Shown here piece after piece: positions 59,700 through 64,000 of a stretch of 64,000 nt of DNA. The stretch spans positions 40,236 to 104,235 of the forward strand of contig JARLJH010000005.1 in NCBI GenBank assembly GCA_031291305.1. Reading direction: 5' to 3'. The notes beneath the pieces were generated by a model. That model did no database searches, was not told where the DNA came from, and saw nothing but the letters and a program-made list of their open reading frames with translations. The first letter of the stretch is position 1. Each line of letters begins with the position of its first letter. The translations under genes and the position numbers were made by a program. The DNA is from Rhodoferax sp. GTDB taxonomy: Bacteria > Pseudomonadota > Gammaproteobacteria > Burkholderiales > Burkholderiaceae_C.

Positions 59700-60896
59700 C
59701 TATGCACCACTTTGCCGCCTAAACCGCACGGCCAACACGATCAACGACAGGACACCGAAGGCCGCACCACCATAAAACGTAAAGGCAGCTCCAAAGCTGT
59801 CCCACAACCACCCCGCCACGCCGCTGGCCAGCAGCATGGCCAAGCCACTGAGCAGATTGAAAAAACCGTAGGCGGTGCCGCGCAGATCGGCGGGCGCGGT
59901 ATTGGCCACCATGGCGGCCAGCAGACCCTGGGTCATGCCCATGTGAATGCCCCACAGCGCCACCCCGGCCAGCACCGAGCCCCAATGGTTGCTGCTGGCC
60001 AGCACTAGGTCGGCCGCCACCAGCACCAGCAAACCCAGCGCCAGCAGCTTGGTATGGCTCATGCGATCCGACAGCTTGCCAAACGGGTAAGCGCTGGCCG
60101 CATACACCAGATTCATCGCCACCATCACCAGCGGCACCAGCGCCATCGCCACCCCGCTTTGCTGCGCGCGCAGCACCAAAAAAGCCTCGCTAAAACGCGC
60201 CAGGGTAAACACCGCGCCCACACCCACGACCCACCAGTAGGCTGACCCCAGGCGCTTGAGGTTGTCGCGACGAATCGGGTTGCTGCGCTTCTCGCCAGCC
60301 GGGCGATCCGGTTCCCTCACGCCGGTCAGCAACAAGGCCACTGCCATCAGCCCCGGCACCACCGCCACCCAGAATACCGCCCGAAAGTCATTGGCCCACA
60401 GCAGCATCAGGCCCACGCCCAGCAGCGGGCCGACAAACGCCCCCACGGTGTCCAGCGACTGGCGCAGCCCAAAGGCCGCACCGCGTAGCGGTTCTGGTGT
60501 GACATCGGCCACCAGCGCATCACGCGGCGCACCGCGAATGCCTTTGCCAACGCGGTCCACCAACCGCGCTGTCACCACCCAGCCCACGCCGCTGGCCAGC
60601 GCAAATATGGGTTTGGTGAACGCACCCAGCGCATAGCCCAAAGCGGCCAGCCCCTTGCGCTGACGCCAGTAGTCGCTGAGCACGCCGGAGAACACCTTGA
60701 CGATCAGCGCCGTGGCCTCGGCAGCACCTTCGATCAGCCCGACCGTCAAGGCGCTGGCACCCAACACCGTGACCATGAACATGGGCAGCAGGCCGTGGAT
60801 CATCTCGGATGACACATCCATCAGCAGGCTGACGAAGCCCAGCACCCAGACGGTTTTGGGGAGCTGACTCAGGGTCGTGGGCAAACGCTTTGGCAT
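59700..60896 (-). CDS. MFS transporter
   Basis: A 398-residue inner-membrane protein with about 12 hydrophobic segments. The loop 2-3 motif region is VFSGVLSDYWRQRKGLAALG, and DRVGKGIRGAPRDALVADV is characteristic of a group of drug/unknown-substrate MFS proteins in proteobacteria. The C-terminal half repeats the pattern with YPFGKLSDRMSHTKLL. Substrate unknown. A truncated relative of its 3' end lies at 54725-54862, on the other side of the Hachiman island. Confidence 0.85.
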   Translation of the reverse strand: MPKRLPTTLSQLPKTVWVLGFVSLLMDVSSEMIHGLLPMFMVTVLGASALTVGLIEGAAEATALIVKVFSGVLSDYWRQRKGLAALGYALGAFTKPIFALASGVGWVVTARLVDRVGKGIRGAPRDALVADVTPEPLRGAAFGLRQSLDTVGAFVGPLLGVGLMLLWANDFRAVFWVAVVPGLMAVALLLTGVREPDRPAGEKRSNPIRRDNLKRLGSAYWWVVGVGAVFTLARFSEAFLVLRAQQSGVAMALVPLVMVAMNLVYAASAYPFGKLSDRMSHTKLLALGLLVLVAADLVLASSNHWGSVLAGVALWGIHMGMTQGLLAAMVANTAPADLRGTAYGFFNLLSGLAMLLASGVAGWLWDSFGAAFTFYGGAAFGVLSLIVLAVRFRRQSGA

Positions 60897-60921
60897 GGCA
60901 TCAGACTTTCCAAGAAATCAT

Positions 60922-60978
60922 CGCTACAAAAATAGAAACTACTTGCCCAGGAAAATCAAGGGCTACAAGCCAAAAACA
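60922..60978 (+). repeat. Dispersed 60-bp repeat, partial copy
   Basis: ATAGAAACTACTTGCCCAGG, AAAATCAAGGGCTACAAGCC, AAAAACACC. It lies between the MFS start and the MocR stop. Confidence 0.55.
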
Positions 60979-60981
60979 CCA

Positions 60982-62493
60982 TCAATAGATAGCAGACGGT
61001 GCGTTGGACGATGTCGCTGACTCCGCGGCCCGGCGCATTTTCTTGAGCGTGGCTTCCAGCCATTTCAACACCTCCGGGTTCTGGCTGGTGGCGATGTTCA
61101 TGCGCAGGAAGGTGCTGGGCGTCTGTTGCGGCGAAAACAGCGCCCCCGGCGCCAGCAAATAACCGGCCTCCAGCGCCAGTGCGGCCAGCGCAATGGTGTC
61201 CACGCCGGTGTCAAACCAGCCCTGATAGCCCGCCTGGGGTCGGCAATAGGCTTTCAGCCCCAGCGACTCCAACCGGGCAAAGGTGGGCTCGCGCAGTTCG
61301 TCCAGCGCGGCGTGCACCCGCTGGCAGTGCTTGCGGTAGCTGCCTTCGGTGAGCGCCCGGTGCACGATGCGCTCGTTGATTTCCGGCGTGGCCAGCGCCG
61401 TCAGCAGCTTCTGGTTGCCCAGCGACTCGGCAATCTCGGGCGTGGCGGCCAGGTATCCCACGCGCACGTTGGGCACCAGCATCTTGGAAAAACTGCCCAG
61501 ATAAATCACCCGCTTGAGTTGGTCCAGGCTGGCCAGCCGCGCGGCAGTCACGCCGGGGGGCAAGAAGTCAGCGTAGATGTCGTCTTCCACCACGATCATG
61601 TCGTGCGCTTCGGCCACGCGCATGATCTGGTAGGCGCTGGCCGCAGTCAGCACGGTGCCGGTCGGGTTGTGCAGCACGGTGTTGAGAATCAGCATCCGGG
61701 GCTGGCAGTTCGCCGCCAGTTCGGCCAGCGCTTTCACGTCCGGGCCCTGCGGTGTGTAGGGCATGCTGATCAGATTCGCCCCCATCATCGCCAAAGAGCT
61801 GAGCTGCGCCGACCATGCCGGATCGCCGACGATCACGTTGTCGCCTGGGCGCAAAAACTTGCGCGCAATCAGGTCCACCGCCTGCGTGGCGCCCGAGGTG
61901 GTCAGAATCTGCGCGGGTGTGGCCGACACCTCCAGCTCGGCCAGACGCCGGGCAATCTGCTCGCGCAAGGGTGCATAACCCTGCGCCAGTGCGGCATGCG
62001 ACAACTGCAACCCGGCTGTGGCGGCCACGGCACGCAGGCCACCTTTGATCAAGTCGCCACCGCACAAATCCGGCGGCAGGTAGCCAAAGCCGGGGGCTTT
62101 GTCGGCGGGGATGCCGCTTTGCATGTTGCGCACCAGCCAGCCCATGTCGATGCTTTGCGTGCGCACCGGGCTGGCTTTAGCCCGCTTGGCCGGGCTGGCG
62201 GCGGCGTCAGGCTCGCGCACAAAAAAGCCAGCGCCGCGTCGCGCCTGCAAGCGCCCACGTGCCACCAGCCGTTCATACGCCTCCACCACGGTGAAGCGCG
62301 ACACGCCGCGATCCAGCGCCAGCTGACGCACCGACGGCATGCGCATGCCGGGGCGCAACACCTGCTGGCTCATGCGCAGCTCGGCCCACTGCACCAGTTG
62401 TTCCACCAAGGTGCCCTGCCCGCTCAACGCGATGCCGGAGTCGGTGGCGCTATGCACGCCGGAATCGGATGAGTCTGCTTTGATGAGTTTCAT
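60982..62493 (-). CDS. MocR-family regulator (GntR HTH + aminotransferase domain)
   Basis: A 503-residue PLP-dependent transcription regulator. The N-terminal winged helix (about 15-90) has MRMPSVRQLALDRGVSRFTV and VEAYERLVARGRL. The C-terminal class I aminotransferase-like domain has TSGATQAVDLIARKFL, GDPAWSAQ, VVEDDIYADF and the PLP lysine region YLGSFSKMLVPNVRVGY. Such regulators usually act on a divergent gene; here that is DUF2917. Start 62493; the upstream Met gives unconserved residues. Confidence 0.9.
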   Translation of the reverse strand: MKLIKADSSDSGVHSATDSGIALSGQGTLVEQLVQWAELRMSQQVLRPGMRMPSVRQLALDRGVSRFTVVEAYERLVARGRLQARRGAGFFVREPDAAASPAKRAKASPVRTQSIDMGWLVRNMQSGIPADKAPGFGYLPPDLCGGDLIKGGLRAVAATAGLQLSHAALAQGYAPLREQIARRLAELEVSATPAQILTTSGATQAVDLIARKFLRPGDNVIVGDPAWSAQLSSLAMMGANLISMPYTPQGPDVKALAELAANCQPRMLILNTVLHNPTGTVLTAASAYQIMRVAEAHDMIVVEDDIYADFLPPGVTAARLASLDQLKRVIYLGSFSKMLVPNVRVGYLAATPEIAESLGNQKLLTALATPEINERIVHRALTEGSYRKHCQRVHAALDELREPTFARLESLGLKAYCRPQAGYQGWFDTGVDTIALAALALEAGYLLAPGALFSPQQTPSTFLRMNIATSQNPEVLKWLEATLKKMRRAAESATSSNAPSAIY

Positions 62494-62503
62494 GGTGACA
62501 TGA

Positions 62504-62570
62504 TTGTATTGGCGGCAGGACCAGGCCAGTTTGCACAAGTATCTCGGTGACTGTATTGGTACTGTACAGG
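62504..62570. promoter_or_regulatory. Candidate MocR operators in the divergent gap
   Basis: TTGTATTGG at 62504-62512 and TGTATTGG at 62552-62559 are direct repeats; the second continues into GTACTGTACAGG. Spaced direct repeats between the MocR gene and its divergent partner are typical of this regulator family. Confidence 0.45.
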
Positions 62571-62645
62571 TATTTATCCTACATTTTCAATACCGGAATA
62601 CACCACCGGCAAACACCTTGAATGTTGACTTGAAAGGAGTCCCCC

Positions 62646-62969
62646 ATGCGCCAGATAGAGCACTTTGAATTGGCCACACCGCAGCCGGTGTCCCTGAAGC
62701 TGGGCGCGGGCTGCATGATCCGCGTTACCCACGGGCGCTTGTGGCTGACGCGCCCCGATCACCGGGACGACGTGTGGCTGCACGCCGGTGAAAGCTGGAC
62801 ACTGCCCGCCAGCGGCAAGGTGTGGATCAGCGCCGAGCCAGCGGCGCAGTTTCAGCTGGCGCAGGCGTTCGAACCGTGGCGCTGGTCGTGGCTGGCGCTG
62901 CTGCGATCACTGTGGCCAGCACGGTCGCGCCGCGCAAGTTTGCCGCTGCACACCGCCCCAGCCCGCTGA
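62646..62969 (+). CDS. DUF2917 family protein
   Basis: A 107-residue protein. GCMIRVTHGRLWLTRPDHRDDVWLH and GESWTLPASGKVWISAEPAAQFQL are the DUF2917 core (a small cupin-like beta fold of unknown function), and the C-terminus has an amphipathic WRWSWLALLRSLWP segment. GAAAGGAG precedes the start. Divergent from the MocR regulator. Confidence 0.8.
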   Translation: MRQIEHFELATPQPVSLKLGAGCMIRVTHGRLWLTRPDHRDDVWLHAGESWTLPASGKVWISAEPAAQFQLAQAFEPWRWSWLALLRSLWPARSRRASLPLHTAPAR

Positions 62970-62997
62970 TCTTGCAACACCGCAATCACTACCACAT

Positions 62998-63055
62998 TGA
63001 TAGCTGTATGCCGAGACAATGACTGGGCTACAGACCAAAAACACGTATAAAAATC
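62998..63055 (+). repeat. Dispersed 60-bp repeat, intergenic copy
   Basis: TTGATAGCTGTATGCCGAGA, CAATGACTGGGCTACAGACC, AAAAACACGTATAAAAATC. It ends immediately at the GNAT start codon and supplies its upstream region. Confidence 0.65.
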
Positions 63056-63571
63056 ATGAACATCCGTGACGCCACCGCCCAGGATGCGGCCACCCTCGCC
63101 GCGCTGATCAGCGCCGCCAACCGCGATGTGGCGACCCAGTTCGGCCTGACGTTGGAAAACTGCCCCAAGCACCCGTCGTTTTGCACCGAGAACTGGGTCC
63201 AGACCGACCAGGCACGTGGTGAGCGCTACTTTTTGACCGAAGAAGCGGCAAAGCCCATCGCCTGCGTGGCGTTTGAGCTAGCGACTGCCGACGTGGCCTA
63301 TCTGAATCGCTTGTCGGTGCTGCCCGCCCACCGGCGATGCGGCATCGGCGCGCGCCTAGTGCAGCATGTCATCCATCTGGCCCGCGCACAGGGGTGCAAG
63401 AGCGTCAGCATCGGCGTGATTGGCGAGCACACTGACTTGCAGCGCTGGTACGCCAAGCTAGGGTTTATCACTGGCGAGACCCGACGTTTTGCGTACCTGC
63501 CGTTTTCAGTGACCTACATGCGCTTGGCCGTGCCGACACTTGACGCGGCTATCAGCTGGTCGGGCATGTGA
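63056..63571 (+). CDS. GNAT N-acetyltransferase
   Basis: A 171-residue acyl-CoA-dependent acetyltransferase. The core is YLNRLSVLPAHRRCGIGARLVQHV (acetyl-CoA loop R-R-x-G-I-G) and SIGVIGEHTDLQRWYAKLGF. Substrate unknown. Upstream DNA is a copy of the dispersed repeat, with no clear ribosome site. Confidence 0.85.
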   Translation: MNIRDATAQDAATLAALISAANRDVATQFGLTLENCPKHPSFCTENWVQTDQARGERYFLTEEAAKPIACVAFELATADVAYLNRLSVLPAHRRCGIGARLVQHVIHLARAQGCKSVSIGVIGEHTDLQRWYAKLGFITGETRRFAYLPFSVTYMRLAVPTLDAAISWSGM

Positions 63572-63642
63572 GTCGGGGGCGGCTTGGGGCTGAGTGCGGG
63601 CGTTGCATCATGAGCCAAGCTTGCAGGGTCTGTCCACGCGAG

Positions 63643-63738
63643 GACTCAGGACGGCGTGGCACTCAGCTACGCGGCTGTCCCCCGCCCTGTGGGCTCCTCC
63701 TTGATGCCGCTACGCCGAGCGCCACGCCGTCCTGAGTC
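63643..63738. repeat. Large inverted repeat near the right edge
   Basis: 33-base arms (63643-63675 and 63706-63738) around a 30-base loop; the outer 18 bases GACTCAGGACGGCGTGGC and GCCACGCCGTCCTGAGTC are perfect. The 429 bases from 63572 to 64000 hold no other supported gene. Confidence 0.8.
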
Positions 63739-63883
63739 AGCCAGCACCGTCTGGTATTCATGCAGAGCACCCCCACATCGCTGGCGAGGACCAGACATGA
63801 TGCACTCGTCGGGTGGCTTGGACGAATGTTCACTGTCGCTGCGGTGCGGGTGCCCGTTTAAGGCTGTTATGCACAGTTCCCAG

Positions 63884-64000
63884 TTATCGGTAGTTGCCGT
63901 TCGAAATTATCCGCCTGTCATTGGTAAAGTCACCATCTTGGCGACTTTTGTTCTCTACATAGTTCCATCGACTTGTATCTGGCCAAGACTTCGAAAGGCG
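63884..64000 (-). CDS. Possible 3' end of a gene running off the right edge
   Basis: A minus-strand frame of 39 codons is open to the window edge and ends TAA at 63884. It reads WNYVENKSRQDGDFTNDRR in part. DNA here is less GC-rich. No family recognised; could be chance. Confidence 0.2.
   Translation of the reverse strand, partial: RLSKSWPDTSRWNYVENKSRQDGDFTNDRRIISNGNYR

Noticed and set aside
1-64000. CRISPR arrays, rRNA genes and prophage modules
   Set aside because: No regularly spaced direct repeats, rRNA sequence, integrase or phage structural genes were seen.

Overview
The window looks like chromosomal DNA of a betaproteobacterium in the order Burkholderiales, most likely a Rhodoferax-like member of the Comamonadaceae. 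This is inferred from the GC-rich coding DNA, a Bug-type binding protein, the nas/nir/nrt and urt operon layouts, a PEP-CTERM protein, and a dispersed repeat of the kind seen between and inside Comamonadaceae genes. No rRNA, CRISPR array, intact IS or prophage is visible. One tRNA is present, tRNA-Leu(CAA) at 5617-5701.

Layout. 0-10 kb is housekeeping and mixed: the 3' part of ahpF, valS, tusA-cysM, tRNA-Leu, a hemerythrin, a YeeZ-like dehydrogenase, a 2Fe-2S flavin reductase and a Bug binding protein. 10-18 kb holds urate catabolism: puuD, xdhC, uraH, puuE, a uraD-allC fusion and an M20 hydrolase. 18-24 kb carries a tandem hemerythrin, a UbiA/MenA prenyltransferase, an orphan ABC ATPase, a coniferyl-aldehyde-type dehydrogenase, a VF530 protein and a hemerythrin-GGDEF protein. 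24-31 kb is the urea importer urtABCDE. 32-45.6 kb is a nitrate assimilation unit on the minus strand: nasT, then nasS-nrtA-nrtB-nrtCD-nirB-nirD-nasA-cobA. 45.6-50 kb has a CapA-like protein, a PEP-CTERM protein and small genes. 50-54.6 kb is an ABC transporter, nucleoside deaminase and ureD operon plus a DsrE-like lipoprotein. 54.9-58.5 kb is an AT-rich island with a Hachiman (hamAB) antiphage system. 58.5-64 kb has a GSU2403-type nucleotidyltransferase-fold protein, an MFS transporter, a MocR regulator diverging from a DUF2917 gene, and a GNAT.

The dominant theme is nitrogen scavenging. Urate is taken through 5-hydroxyisourate, OHCU, allantoin and allantoate. The urea released can be joined by urea imported by UrtABCDE and, with the help of UreD, hydrolysed by a urease encoded elsewhere. 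Nitrate is imported by NrtABCD and reduced by NasA and NirBD using siroheme made through CobA. Two minus-strand units have sequences fitting sigma-54 (-24/-12) promoters. The nas unit also has a leader with two hexaloop hairpins, each with A at loop position 1 and G at position 4, followed by a strong terminator. This is the arrangement expected of a NasT (ANTAR) antitermination target, and here nasS is the first gene behind it.

The other notable layer is repeats. An imperfect repeat of about 60 bp recurs between genes and also lies in frame inside puuD and uraD-allC. A separate palindrome lies in frame inside valS. Large inverted repeats sit between urtA and urtB, between urtD and urtE, upstream of the M20 gene and at the right end. 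All assignments come from reading the sequence and remembered family features; no database search was possible.
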